DNA of 64,000 nucleotides from Planctomicrobium piriforme (lineage in GTDB: Bacteria > Planctomycetota > Planctomycetia > Planctomycetales > Planctomycetaceae): positions 62,001-126,000 of the forward strand of contig NZ_FOQD01000002.1 in assembly GCF_900113665.1 (NCBI RefSeq). Reading direction: 5' to 3'. Positions 8,366-17,478 of this stretch are shown here, in pieces. Under the pieces are notes generated by a model. That model did no database searches, had not been told where the DNA came from, and worked only from the letters and a program-made list of their open reading frames with translations. A program made the position numbers and the translations under genes. Every line of letters begins with the position of its first letter. The stretch's first letter is position 1.

Positions 8366-8390
8366 CAGTCACTCCTCTACCAGCAGTGCC

Positions 8391-8500
8391 AGGTTTTCAG
8401 TTGTCAGAATTCAGTCGAAACCGAGTTGGATGAAAATGTGACTCGCGATCCATTCAGGTCGATCAACTGATCACTAAAAACTGACGACGGAGAACTCTAA
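8391..8500. repeat. repeat R9 (TCAGTTGTCAG type)
   Basis: TTTTCAGTTGTCAGAATTCAG at the left and AACTGATCACTAAAAACTGAC at the right form imperfect arms upstream of the VTC gene. The same motif set occurs at 35001-35098. Confidence 0.5.
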
Positions 8501-8769
8501 ACGGAAACGTGCTGCCGGGACACATTCAACAGCTCCAGCGTCGATTCCGGTCCTCGCGAAGAATTTGCCAGTGCCGCCTGACGGTCGGCGTACCGGCTCA
8601 GAATGTTCGCATGGCGTTCCTGCTGCAACCGACGGATCAGCGACCACGATTTCGTCGCCGCCACCGCGAGCAGCAACAAACAGGGCAAACTCAGCGGATT
8701 ATGAATCCCCGACAGGACTTCGACCGACAGAATTCCCACAGCGAACAGTGAGGAACAAAACCACAACAT
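8497..8769 (-). CDS. small two-helix membrane protein
   Basis: A 90-residue protein with a hydrophobic N-terminal half that can form two membrane helices ('MLWFCSSLFAVGILSVEVL' and 'LPCLLLLAVAATKSW') and a charged helical tail ('LIRRLQQERHANILSRYADRQAAL'). No family recognised. It precedes the VTC/DUF4956/CotH group on the same strand with a 131-base gap, so it may or may not be transcribed with it. GAGCGG lies 8 bases before the ATG. Confidence 0.5.
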   Translation of the reverse strand: MLWFCSSLFAVGILSVEVLSGIHNPLSLPCLLLLAVAATKSWSLIRRLQQERHANILSRYADRQAALANSSRGPESTLELLNVSRQHVSV

Positions 8770-8854
8770 AATTCACCGCTCATCGTCTTGATGCCAGATC
8801 AACTCCGCGCCACTCATACCGATCAAACCCTGTCGCCAGCGAAAGGTTTCGAGA

Positions 8855-9000
8855 AAAAGTCCAGTGTCGAGAGTCGAGTGTCCAGAGCCAGAAAAAGAGT
8901 TGCGTGACGAGTGTTGAGTGTTGAGCGTGGGAAAACAGGGGGCAGCGGTCATTGATGTCGACTCACTCAACGCTCAACCCTCAACTCTCAACGTTTTCTC
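8855..9000. repeat. repeat R2 cluster (GAGTGTCCAG / ACTCAAC types)
   Basis: AAGTCCAGTGTCGAGAGTCGAG, GTCCAGAGCCAG and GTGACGAGTGTTGAGTGTTGAG in one orientation, then ACTCAACGCTCAACCCTCAACTCTCAAC in the other, making an inverted arrangement. Fills the space downstream of the AraC regulator. Confidence 0.7.
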
Positions 9001-9003
9001 GCA

Positions 9004-9819
9004 TCAGGATCGCCCTTGCTTCCGATGCACGCTTGGCGGCGAACCCGACCAGCGTTTGAAGGCGGTGCTGAAGGCGGAGACCGATTGATAGCCTGTGAGT
9101 CGGGCGATTTCTTTCAGGTGCTGGCGTCGGCCGCGCAGCATTTCGTCGGCCAGTTTCATGCGAATGTTCAGCAGGTAGTCGCTCGGCGTCTGGCCGGTCT
9201 GTTCCTTGAACTTCTGCGCCAGCGCCGATCGAGAGATGCCGGCCTCGCTGGCGAGGCGTTGAATCGTCCACGCCTTCGCAGGCGTGCGTTCCATCGCCAG
9301 AATCGCCTGTGCAATCTCCGGGTCGACGCCAGACAAAGTGGCCGAAGACATCGCGGGCGCCTGGGTCGCCAGTAAAACCGACACCAGAATCTGGGCCACT
9401 TCTCGCGTGAGGTCAGCGCCTTCAAATCGCCCTGCCATCGGCATAAAGACGGCATGCAAATGAATCGTCGGCGGCAGCGACGATGTCGCCGCGGGGTCAT
9501 CGTGACCGTGGGCTCGACAGCGCATTCTCAGCAGTTCCGCGAGAGCGACCGTCGCCCCAACCTGGGATGCATCGGCGACTCCCGGGGTCGGCTGCAAATG
9601 CAGTCGATGGGGGACTGGCTTCGTCACCACCAGCACGTCACCGGCATGCAGCCGCAGCTCGACGTCGACAGAGTCGAAGGCAAACGTCCAGTCCCCTCCG
9701 GCCACGGCATACACCACCGGCCAGTCGGCAGACAGAGTCTCCTCCGCCCCCCCGAATTCGGTCAGGCGTTCGACGGTTTCAATTTCGAGCAACGGCAACA
9801 GCAAATCCCACGCATCCAT
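9004..9819 (-). CDS. AraC-family transcription regulator
   Basis: A 271-residue regulator: N-terminal cupin-type sensor domain of the AraC_binding/cupin_6 kind (residues 1-165, with 'LHAGDVLVVTKPVPHRLHL') and a C-terminal AraC DNA-binding domain with two helix-turn-helix motifs ('IQRLASEAGISRSALAQKFKEQ' region and 'LKEIARLTGYQSVSAFSTAFKR'), the second matching the AraC signature. Inducer and targets are unknown. The gene is divergent from the large dehydrogenase gene, 500 bp away. Confidence 0.92.
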   Translation of the reverse strand: MDAWDLLLPLLEIETVERLTEFGGAEETLSADWPVVYAVAGGDWTFAFDSVDVELRLHAGDVLVVTKPVPHRLHLQPTPGVADASQVGATVALAELLRMRCRAHGHDDPAATSSLPPTIHLHAVFMPMAGRFEGADLTREVAQILVSVLLATQAPAMSSATLSGVDPEIAQAILAMERTPAKAWTIQRLASEAGISRSALAQKFKEQTGQTPSDYLLNIRMKLADEMLRGRRQHLKEIARLTGYQSVSAFSTAFKRWSGSPPSVHRKQGRS

Positions 9820-10325
9820 TCCAGGGGCATCAAATCATCGCTTCCGTTGAGAAGCAAAGATTCGAACGATGATGTTTCCCGGCCAAGGTTTGCAGCCTCG
9901 CGACGGGACTTCCGGAAACCGGGCACCTTGGCGGCGTCCAGTTTACCCGTTTAACCCCATTCCCGCCAAAACGGACCGCCGGTTCGAAAAATTGGATGAG
10001 TACAAGGGGTCTGTAAATAATCAACAGGAACCACGGAAGACACGGATTTCACAATGGGGATGTGCCCCCAATTGCAACACGGCACGTTCATTCCCTTCGT
10101 CACGCCAATCAACGAGTTCGCAAAAACTGAGCGAAGCTATGGACTTAAAATTCCGTGGACTCCGTGCCTTCCGTGGTTAAAAAATTTTCTCTGATCTCGA
10201 CCTCCGGCGTCACTCCAAACTCTGATGTCCTCGGAATCCTTCCAATTCCGCACGCCGTTCGCCAGACTTCACATCCAAGTTCTGCGATGCATTCTTTCTC
10301 ATCGACCCCACCGCGAGAATGGCTG
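9820..10325. other. divergent intergenic region holding repeat R1 copy b
   Basis: About 500 bp between the AraC regulator and the secreted dehydrogenase. Apart from the inverted-repeat element at 10025-10190 no gene or clear regulatory site was seen. The promoters of both flanking genes should lie here. Confidence 0.5.
10025..10190. repeat. long inverted-repeat element R1, copy b
   Basis: Left arm at 10029-10052 (AACCACGGAAGACACGGATTT), right arm at 10151-10180 (CCGTGGACTCCGTGCCTTCCGTGGTT), centre about 100 bp. Same build as the copy at 1340-1530. Confidence 0.85.
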
Positions 10326-13300
10326 ATGCTCCACTGTAAAACTCTCTCGATCACCCTCCTGGCGATCGTCCTGCAGGCACTTGTCGCCCAGGCTGAGCAG
10401 CTCGAAATCCCCCGTCGGCATGACCGCCCGCCGGGGCCAGCACTCGAGGCAGAAGTGGCCGCGAAAAAGATGACCGTCCCGGAAGGGTTCACGGTCGAAG
10501 TGGTTGCTGCCGAGCCCGACGTAGTGAATCCAGTTGCCATGTTCATCGACGAACGGGGACGGTTCTGGATCACGGAGAGCTTCGAGTATCCCCGCAAGTC
10601 GGCCGGGCCTGGCAAAGACCGCGTCAAGATTCTGGAAGACACCAACGGCGACGGTAAGGTCGACAAAACAACCGTCTTCGCCGAAGGACTCAACATCCCC
10701 TCCGGCATCGCCGTCGGGTACGGCGGCGTGTGGGTCATCAACTCGCCGGACCTGCTCTACATGCAGGACACGGACGGCGACGGCAAAGCGGACAAGACCG
10801 AAGTCGTCCTCACCGGCTTCGGTCGTGACGACACTCACGAGTTGGCGAACTCGCTCACCTGGGGACCGGACGGTTGGCTGTACGGACTCAACGGCGTCTT
10901 CAATCCGGCACATGTCAAATACGGGCCGGATAACCCCAACTACGAAAAAGAAAAAGATCGGGTCTTCGACTTCACCTGTGCGATGTTCCGGATTCATCCC
11001 CGGACTCGCGAGTTTCAGATCTTCGCGGAAGGCACGAGCAATCCCTGGGGAATTGCCATCAATGACGAGGGTGAATTCTTCATCTCTGCCTGTGTGATCG
11101 ACCACCTGTGGCACATCGTCGAGACTGGGTACTATATCCGCCAGGGGGGACCGTACCCGCCGCACACCTGGCCAATTGGTTCGATTGTCAAACACAAGCA
11201 TCAAAAGGCGGCCTACTGCGGCATTACCTGGTTCGACTCGGACGCGTACCCGCCGGAATATCGGGGCGTGCTCTACATGGGCAACATCCATGGCGGCTGC
11301 ATCAATGCCGATATCGCCGAACGCGATGGCTCAACCTACAAGGGAAAACCGCACCCCGGCTTCACTCCGAAGAAGGGCGCCTGGGACGACGACAAGTACG
11401 GCACCATCGCCAAGACCGGCGATCCCGCGAATTCCAAACTCGCCGACTTCCTGACGGCAAACGATGCCTGGTTCATGCCGGTCGTCGAAAAAGTCGGCCC
11501 CGACGGCTGCCTGTACGTCCTCGACTGGTACGACCGCTACCACTGCTATCAAGACGCCAACGCCGACCCGGCAGGGATCGAACGGGCGAAAGGGCGTCTC
11601 TATCGAGTCCGCTACAAAGACACCCCGCATACGCAGCCGTTTGACCTGAACAAGAAGAGTGATGATGAGCTGATTGCGTTGCTGGGGAGCCCAAACGTGT
11701 ACTACCGGGACGCGGCGCAGAGGTTGTTAGGAGAACGAAAAAACGAGTCGTCTGCCAATAAGTTGAGCGCCGTTGTCAACAGTCAAACAACGTCAATGAC
11801 GACGCGACTCCATGCTCTCTGGTCATTGGCCGGCATCGGTCCAATTTCGGCTGACACCTTGCATAATTTGCTAATCGATGACTCCCCACTGCTGAAAGCT
11901 TGGGGGATTCGACTGGCTGGGAACCAAAAGCAAGATACGGGTGATGTCTCTGAACTTGTTCTCAATTCAAAATCTCTTCCGTTGTTTGTGAAAGCACAGC
12001 TTGCCGTTGCATGGCCGAAAATCGCCAACGACGCATCTGGGATCACGTTTCTCAGCGGATTGGCAGCGTCGCAGGAGTCCGCGCTCGACCATATCGTCTG
12101 GCAAAACATTCTGCGTCAACTGAACGAGCGAAACGCATTGAAGGTCGTTCAGGTACTGGAAATGCAATACGACGTAAAGCAGCCGCTCTCGGGCGATCTT
12201 GCTTCAAGGTTGTTCAGGAGGCTGCTTGAGTTGCCGTCACATGATCTTGCGATGCGATTACTGCATCGGATCGCATTGGCAGGGGAAGATCAGATTCAAG
12301 TCTGCCGTAAGCTGCTGACCTCATTGAACGAAAAGATCCGAGACGGGTCGATTCATGAGGAGAAACGCAAGGCAATTCAAGAAAAGCTCGCTCGAACAAA
12401 AGAGAAACTGAGCGAAGCAGGCCAAACGCTTCCCGATGAATTTGTCACTTTGCAAGCCCTTTGTGGTGACACAGCATCCCTGTCGCAGCTTCGACAGAGA
12501 CTACTCTCAAGCAACTATTCAGCCGATGTTCGTAATGAGGCCGTTCAAACATTGATCGCTGCCCGCGATCCATCAACGCTGGAAGCAGTTCAAGTTGTTA
12601 TCTCTGGCAAAGATCTCCCCAAGCCCTTTCGAACCGCCCTCATCGAATCCATCTCCCGCCTCAACGATCCCAAAGTCGCCGAAGTTCTCCTCACCAACTT
12701 CGCCGCGTTCGAACCAGACGTACAGCCGAAGGCCATCGAAGTTCTCACACAGCGGCCGATGTGGAGTCTGGCCTTGCTGAAAGAGATCGACGCTGGCAAG
12801 GTCGACAAGACGCTGGTGAATCTCAATCAGCTTGGCCGTATGAATACCTTCAAAGACGAAGACCTCAAAAAGCTGATCGTCAAACATTACGGCACCATTC
12901 GCGCCAATGCCCGATCAGACCGACAGGGGATCATCAACAAGAATCGCGACTTCCTCCGCGGCACGCCCGGCGATCCGGTGCTGGGGGCTGCGTCATTCAA
13001 GAAGGTCTGCGCCCAGTGCCACAAGCTCTATGGCGAAGGGGCGGAAGTCGGCCCTGATATTACCCGAAATGGCCGCAATAACTGGGACCAACTGTTGCAG
13101 AACGTCCTCGACCCCAGCGCCGTCATCGGCCCCGGCTATCAGGCACGCATGATCGCCACGGAAGACGGCCGAGTCCTCACCGGCCTGCCGGTCGAAGACA
13201 GCGCCGAACGGGTGGTCCTCAAACTCCCCGGCGGCAAGCTCGAAACGATCCCCAAAGACCAAATCGAACAGGACAAACTCAGCGAACTCTCACTGATGCC

Positions 13301-13430
13301 GGAGGACGTCGAAAAACTGATGACCCCACAAGAACTGGCCGACCTGTTCGCCTACCTGTCGCTCGACAAGCCGCCGCAAGACCCGGAAGCGAAAATACTC
13401 CCGGGAGCGCCGGAACAGAAACGGCGGTAG
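10326..13430 (+). CDS. PVC-type sorbosone dehydrogenase-like protein with HEAT repeats and haem c domain
   Basis: A secreted protein of about 1034 residues. Signal peptide 'LSITLLAIVLQALVAQA', then a beta-propeller of the membrane-bound-dehydrogenase / L-sorbosone dehydrogenase type (about residues 35-480, 'VPEGFTVEVVAAEP', 'ILEDTNGDGKVDK'), then HEAT-like helices (about 480-870), then a PVC haem-binding domain with C895-x2-C898-H899 ('CAQCHKLYG', 'GPDITRNGRNNWDQLLQNVLDPS'). Such proteins oxidise sugars or related substrates in the planctomycete periplasm; the substrate here is unknown. ATG 10326 gives a normal signal peptide and has GAGA upstream; ATG 10287 is possible. Confidence 0.9.
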   Translation: MLHCKTLSITLLAIVLQALVAQAEQLEIPRRHDRPPGPALEAEVAAKKMTVPEGFTVEVVAAEPDVVNPVAMFIDERGRFWITESFEYPRKSAGPGKDRVKILEDTNGDGKVDKTTVFAEGLNIPSGIAVGYGGVWVINSPDLLYMQDTDGDGKADKTEVVLTGFGRDDTHELANSLTWGPDGWLYGLNGVFNPAHVKYGPDNPNYEKEKDRVFDFTCAMFRIHPRTREFQIFAEGTSNPWGIAINDEGEFFISACVIDHLWHIVETGYYIRQGGPYPPHTWPIGSIVKHKHQKAAYCGITWFDSDAYPPEYRGVLYMGNIHGGCINADIAERDGSTYKGKPHPGFTPKKGAWDDDKYGTIAKTGDPANSKLADFLTANDAWFMPVVEKVGPDGCLYVLDWYDRYHCYQDANADPAGIERAKGRLYRVRYKDTPHTQPFDLNKKSDDELIALLGSPNVYYRDAAQRLLGERKNESSANKLSAVVNSQTTSMTTRLHALWSLAGIGPISADTLHNLLIDDSPLLKAWGIRLAGNQKQDTGDVSELVLNSKSLPLFVKAQLAVAWPKIANDASGITFLSGLAASQESALDHIVWQNILRQLNERNALKVVQVLEMQYDVKQPLSGDLASRLFRRLLELPSHDLAMRLLHRIALAGEDQIQVCRKLLTSLNEKIRDGSIHEEKRKAIQEKLARTKEKLSEAGQTLPDEFVTLQALCGDTASLSQLRQRLLSSNYSADVRNEAVQTLIAARDPSTLEAVQVVISGKDLPKPFRTALIESISRLNDPKVAEVLLTNFAAFEPDVQPKAIEVLTQRPMWSLALLKEIDAGKVDKTLVNLNQLGRMNTFKDEDLKKLIVKHYGTIRANARSDRQGIINKNRDFLRGTPGDPVLGAASFKKVCAQCHKLYGEGAEVGPDITRNGRNNWDQLLQNVLDPSAVIGPGYQARMIATEDGRVLTGLPVEDSAERVVLKLPGGKLETIPKDQIEQDKLSELSLMPEDVEKLMTPQELADLFAYLSLDKPPQDPEAKILPGAPEQKRR

Positions 13431-13441
13431 GCGATTGCCCG

Positions 13442-13812
13442 ATGCCAAACTGGCCGCTTGATCCGACTCCTTATCCTCGAGATCGTCGTAGCATCCCGAT
13501 TCATTTGGGTCTCCGCGACGGCTTGTACGTCTTTGTGCAGAACATCGACGAAATCATCTACGTTCTTCCGGACCATCCTCATGCTCACCCGAAAGTTCTC
13601 GGAGGAGGAAAACCCGCCCGATATGCTGGCGATTTGACAGTCGAAAATGGTGAAATCAGAGATCTCACCAATCTCTCCGGAACATTCCAATTCGACGATC
13701 GGGTGGGACTACTGGGATTGCAGACGCATTAGTAGAACTCGGTTTTTCAGTGCGAACAGGAGCAGTCAGGTTCTTTCCCATCGACGGCAACCGTCCAGAA
13801 GTGTTACGTTGA
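13442..13812 (+). pseudogene. frameshifted conserved small protein next to cREC gene
   Basis: The frame from ATG 13442 reads 96 residues ('LYVFVQNIDEIIYVLPDHP', 'HPKVLGGGKPARYAGDLTV', 'DLTNLSGTFQFDD') and then ends after 'VGLLGLQTH'. The -1 frame continues the protein smoothly from the GGG at 13714-13716: 'GIADALVELGFSVRTG' and 'AVRFFPIDGNRPEVLR', stop at 13810-13812. One missing G in that run would restore a 123-residue protein. I do not know the family's function. It lies between a dehydrogenase and the cREC gene and may be a partner of the latter. Sequencing error, phase variation and true decay are all possible. Confidence 0.65.
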
Positions 13813-13867
13813 AGGTGTCAGACAAGACACGTCGTGTCAGTTTCTTTTGTGGTTCTGAAGGCGTCGA

Positions 13868-14338
13868 ATGCGCATCCTCATTCTTGAAGACAATATTGAT
13901 CGCAGACAGGCAATGACGATCTGTTTGAAAGATCGTTTCCCTCAATATCCCGTCGAATTCTTCGAAGCTTCAGCGGCGATGATCAAATGCCTGGCCGCTG
14001 GAATTGAAGATGTGGCACTCATTTCGCTCGACCACGATCTGGAACTCATTCCAGAGCCAGGCGGTCAACTCGTTGATCCTGGCACCGGCGTCGAAGTATC
14101 GGATTGGCTCGCCGCTCAAGCACCGTCATGCCCTGTGATTATTCAGACCACGAATTCACGGGCTGGCCACCAAATGGAAGATTCACTGCGAGAATCCGGC
14201 TGGACTGTTCAACGAATCGTCCCCTATTCAGGGGCAGACTGGATCTATGAAGCCTGGTCTCGATCAGTCCGGGATTTGATTGTGAACGAGATTCCGAAAT
14301 CCAGCAGGCACCCGGTTCAGCATGAGACACTGCTGTAG
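13868..14338 (+). CDS. cyclic-phosphate-processing receiver (cREC) domain protein
   Basis: A 156-residue stand-alone receiver-fold protein. It has the start 'MRILILEDN' and the second acidic motif 'ISLDHDLE', followed by 'DPGTGVEVSDWLA' and 'CPVIIQTTNSRAGHQM', which I recognise as the cREC group, a receiver variant linked to RNA 2',3'-cyclic-phosphate processing and conflict or repair systems rather than to two-component signalling. No output domain is present. Start ATG 13868 lies 55 bases after the frameshifted gene on the same strand. Confidence 0.75.
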   Translation: MRILILEDNIDRRQAMTICLKDRFPQYPVEFFEASAAMIKCLAAGIEDVALISLDHDLELIPEPGGQLVDPGTGVEVSDWLAAQAPSCPVIIQTTNSRAGHQMEDSLRESGWTVQRIVPYSGADWIYEAWSRSVRDLIVNEIPKSSRHPVQHETLL

Positions 14339-14565
14339 GCCAATGATGTTCGCAATTGAATCAGCATTACGGTTGTCGCATCAGCACTTTGAGAAATCTC
14401 ATCATGCCGACTGAAAAACGGCGTTTCTGCAGAGACAAAGCAACCCGCCTCGCCTGTGGTGCTGCTAGTCATTGAAATCTACTCGCCAGCGTCTTCTCAG
14501 AATTCTGCTCGTAGAAACGAGAGGAGTCAGGACGACGACATCGAGAAGCTGAATGGTTGTTGGTG

Positions 14566-15036
14566 ATGACTGAGACTGAACTCGCATTAGATGAAAACTC
14601 GCCAGCCACCTACGTTGTTCCCCAGCGGCGGCTGTTCAACATCAAGGCAATTGTGTTTGCCGCTTTTTTCGGTGGAGTGCTGGCGGCAGGCACGATCCTC
14701 GCCATCAACTATTATCGGTTGGGAATGCGCAGAAGCGCGATAGCGGCACTTGTCGTTTCATTCTCCATCATGCTCGGCTTGTGTGTTCTTGAATACAAAG
14801 CCGAAATGATGCCGATTGAGAAAATCATGATTCTGAATCTCTTCATCCTCGCAGTGATCTACGCTGTCGCCAGTCAATTGCAGGGAGAAATGATTCGGAT
14901 GCATGTCGCACAAGGCGGCGATGTCTTCAGAGTCTGGTGGGCCAACGGAATCGGAATTCTCTGCTTCTTTGTGAATCTACTGATTCTGGCTGTCGTCCTT
15001 GTCTTGATGAATCAATGGCTGCCCACTTCCAATTGA
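14566..15036 (+). CDS. four-helix membrane protein of unknown function
   Basis: A 156-residue protein with an acidic N-terminal tail (about 30 residues) and four predicted membrane helices ('AIVFAAFFGGVLAAGTILAI', 'AIAALVVSFSIMLGLCVL', 'IMILNLFILAVIYAVASQL', 'IGILCFFVNLLILAVVLVL'). No family is recognised. The ATG at 14566 is used in place of the TTG at 14557. It stands alone between the cREC gene and the convergent AhpD-like gene. Confidence 0.65.
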   Translation: MTETELALDENSPATYVVPQRRLFNIKAIVFAAFFGGVLAAGTILAINYYRLGMRRSAIAALVVSFSIMLGLCVLEYKAEMMPIEKIMILNLFILAVIYAVASQLQGEMIRMHVAQGGDVFRVWWANGIGILCFFVNLLILAVVLVLMNQWLPTSN

Positions 15037-15079
15037 TTCACATTGGACAAATCGACTCGCGTGCCACTCCTCCAAGTGA

Positions 15080-15529
15080 TTAATTCGACCGCGCTGCCGG
15101 CCCTTGGCGGAAGCTGATTGCGATCCGGTTCCAGGCGTTCATCACCGAAATCACCAGCGTCAGGTCGACCAGGTCTTTTTCGTCGAACTTGGATCGGACC
15201 TGTTCGAAGACGCTGTCCGGGACGCCAGTGGTCGAGACGAGTGTGACCGATTCCGCCCAGGCGAGTGCCGCCCGTTCGCGTTCGTCATAAAACGGCGTCT
15301 CGCGCCAGACGGGCAGACAGTCCAGCCGCTGCTGAGTCTCACCCGCATGCCGCGCCTCGCGCGAATGCATGTCGACGCAGTACGAGCAACCGTTGATCTG
15401 CGACACCCGCAATTCGACCAGTGCCCGTAACCTTGCGTCGATATTCGTCGACGCAATGTACGGCCTGGTCGCCGCGAGCGCCTTCACCGCGTCCGGCGCC
15501 ACCTGTTGATAAGCGATTCGCTGAGCCAT
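15080..15529 (-). CDS. AhpD-like / carboxymuconolactone decarboxylase family protein
   Basis: A 149-residue all-helical protein of the AhpD-like family. The redox motif 'INGCSYCVDMHSREAR' (CxxC followed by H three residues on) is the peroxidase-type active site. 'LRALVELRVSQ' and 'DLVDLTLVISVMNAWNRIAI' complete the family pattern. Likely an alkylhydroperoxidase or general thiol-redox protein; the electron donor is not encoded here. ATG 15529 is chosen because AGGAG lies 6 bases upstream; a GTG at 15535 would add two residues. Confidence 0.9.
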   Translation of the reverse strand: MAQRIAYQQVAPDAVKALAATRPYIASTNIDARLRALVELRVSQINGCSYCVDMHSREARHAGETQQRLDCLPVWRETPFYDERERAALAWAESVTLVSTTGVPDSVFEQVRSKFDEKDLVDLTLVISVMNAWNRIAISFRQGPAARSN

Positions 15530-15620
15530 CGTCACTCCTGAAGCGGGATTTTGAAACCGCTTTGACGATACTTCCGTGCCCGTGTCAAAACAATCAATTC
15601 AGGTCAGGAGAAAGTCCTGC

Positions 15621-15704
15621 ATTGCACCCTACTGCCACGCGGCGATTCGCGTCACTCGATTCAAATGTGTCCGACGCGGGCACCCGGTAAAGCAAACTGC
15701 TTTA
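15621..15704. repeat. 84-bp repeat R6, copy 2, overlapping the MBOAT stop
   Basis: Matches the copy at 4716-4800 along its length (ATTGC, CTGCCACGCGGCGA, CGCGGGCACCCGG, AGCAAACTGCT). The end of the element includes the TAA stop of the MBOAT gene and a hairpin TAAAGCA-aac-TGCTTTA. Confidence 0.8.
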
Positions 15705-17147
15705 GAACTGAAAGTAGATGAACCCGCTCGGCAGCATCGGGGGGAAGAGAATGATCATGTAGAAGACGTACAGGTAGGCCAGTCCGCGGACCGCCCAGTG
15801 GACGTTCAGCAGCGACATCAGGTCGTGCTTCTTCTCCAGCCAGGCTTCGTACAGCATCAGCGGCGCGACGAAGAACACCAGCAGGCCGAACGTCATCTGC
15901 ACGAACGGCGTGATCGTGAAGTCAGTCGTCATCCGCACCAGCATCTCGCCGACTTGCGTCATTGTTTCCGCGCGGAACAGCAGCCAGCTGAAGCAGATCA
16001 GATGGAACATGATGAGGACGCGGCACACATAGATCAGAGATCCGAGCGTTGGACTTGTCTGTTCAGCGGCAGACGCAGCGCGTCGCCCTTTCTTGAAGTG
16101 AGCTTCAATCGCTCTCCAGCCGCAAAGCAATGTTCCGTGGAATGCCCCCCAGGCAATGAACGTCCAGTTCGCGCCATGCCACAGGCCCCCCAGCAGCATC
16201 GTCAGCAGGAGATTGCGGTAGGTAAACAGCGACCCCTGACGGTTGCCCCCCAGCGGAATGTAAAGGTAATCCCGCAGCCACTGTGACAGGCTGATGTGCC
16301 ACCTCTGCCAGAAGTCGCTCGGCGAGATCGCAAAGTAAGGATTCTTGAAATTCGCCGAGAGCTCGAAGCCCATCCAGTTCGCCACCCCGCGGGCAATCGC
16401 CGAGTAGCCTGAGAAGTCGCCGTAGATCTGAAATGCGAACGCATAAATCCCCAGCAGAATCTCCGCACCTGACAGATCCTGCGTCGGCGTTGCGAAAATC
16501 GTGTTCACGATCGGCGCGAGATTGTCGGCGATGAACATCTTGCGGAACAGGCCGCTCATAATCAGGTACAAGCCCTGCTTGAACAGGTGCGGCGTCATCA
16601 CGCGAGGACGAATCACCTGCGGCAGGAAGTCGGCGGCCCGTTCGATCGGCCCGGCCACCAACTGTGGGAAGAACGCCACGAACACCGCAAAGTCGAGCAG
16701 GCTGCGGGTCGCTTTCACGTCGCCGCGATACACATCGATCGTGTAACTCATGCTCTGGAACGTGTAGAACGACACCCCCACCGGCAGCACGATGCTCAGC
16801 GTCGGGATCATCGCCGGCATGCCAACGGCAGTCAGCAGGTCGCCCAACTGTGACGAGAAGAATCCGAAGTACTTGAAGAACCCGAGAATCCCCAGGTTCG
16901 CGATCACCGAGACCCACAAGATCCGCTTCTTCTGCACTCGATCCGGCACGGCATCAATGGCCAGGCCGATCAGCCAGTCCATGACCGTCGAGAGCATGAT
17001 CAGCCCGAGAAACCGCCAGTCCCAACAGCCGTAGAAGAAGTAGCTGCCGGCGAGCAACAGGACGTTCTGTCCCCGGTGCCCCAGACGATAATAGAGCGTC
17101 AGGATGACGACGTAAAAAAGCCAGAAGGCAAAGCTGTTAAACAGCAT
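15702..17147 (-). CDS. MBOAT-family O-acyltransferase (AlgI-like)
   Basis: A 481-residue polytopic inner-membrane protein with about ten to twelve helices, of the AlgI/DltB branch of MBOAT enzymes that move acyl groups across the membrane to surface polymers. The invariant active-site His lies in 'LLGGLWHGANWTFIAWGAFHG'; 'GYSAIARGVANWMGF' and 'PSDFWQRWHISLSQWLRDYLY' are further family marks. Met at 17147 starts the first helix ('LFNSFAFWLFYVVIL'). The AlgJ/X-type periplasmic partner is not next to it. The stop codon lies within repeat R6. Confidence 0.93.
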   Translation of the reverse strand: MLFNSFAFWLFYVVILTLYYRLGHRGQNVLLLAGSYFFYGCWDWRFLGLIMLSTVMDWLIGLAIDAVPDRVQKKRILWVSVIANLGILGFFKYFGFFSSQLGDLLTAVGMPAMIPTLSIVLPVGVSFYTFQSMSYTIDVYRGDVKATRSLLDFAVFVAFFPQLVAGPIERAADFLPQVIRPRVMTPHLFKQGLYLIMSGLFRKMFIADNLAPIVNTIFATPTQDLSGAEILLGIYAFAFQIYGDFSGYSAIARGVANWMGFELSANFKNPYFAISPSDFWQRWHISLSQWLRDYLYIPLGGNRQGSLFTYRNLLLTMLLGGLWHGANWTFIAWGAFHGTLLCGWRAIEAHFKKGRRAASAAEQTSPTLGSLIYVCRVLIMFHLICFSWLLFRAETMTQVGEMLVRMTTDFTITPFVQMTFGLLVFFVAPLMLYEAWLEKKHDLMSLLNVHWAVRGLAYLYVFYMIILFPPMLPSGFIYFQF

Positions 17148-17478
17148 ACGAAACCAAACCTGGGGAGAAGTCGGCCTGCAAAACGACCCCGGCCGCCCAA
17201 GCACTGAGCCGGCGGGGCGCGTCAACGATAGGTCGCACCCGCTCCCCCGGCCCGAAAATCTGCCGTCCCGGCTCGGATTTTCACCTACCCGTCAGGTTCC
17301 TCCCGCTGCGATCCGCGATTATGAGTCAACGACACTGCCGCCAATTCGGTCCAGCCGAGACTTTACCCGGCATCCGCAATTGGCTTACGCTACCCCGTTG
17401 TTCAAACTCCGGAGCCCTGAGCGGTCATCGGCTCCGCATGCGGAATTTCAGCATTTGATCGACTCGGGAGTAGTTTCA
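17148..17478. other. divergent intergenic region, nothing recognised
   Basis: 330 bp between the divergent MBOAT and HAD genes. No repeat of the window's families, RNA gene or clear operator was seen; it should contain both promoters. Confidence 0.4.

Noticed and set aside
8773..8970. 65-codon minus-strand frame upstream of the small membrane protein
   Set aside because: Most of it translates the R2 repeat ('TLNTQHSSRNSF', 'GSGHSTLDTG'), which also appears in other spurious frames of the window.
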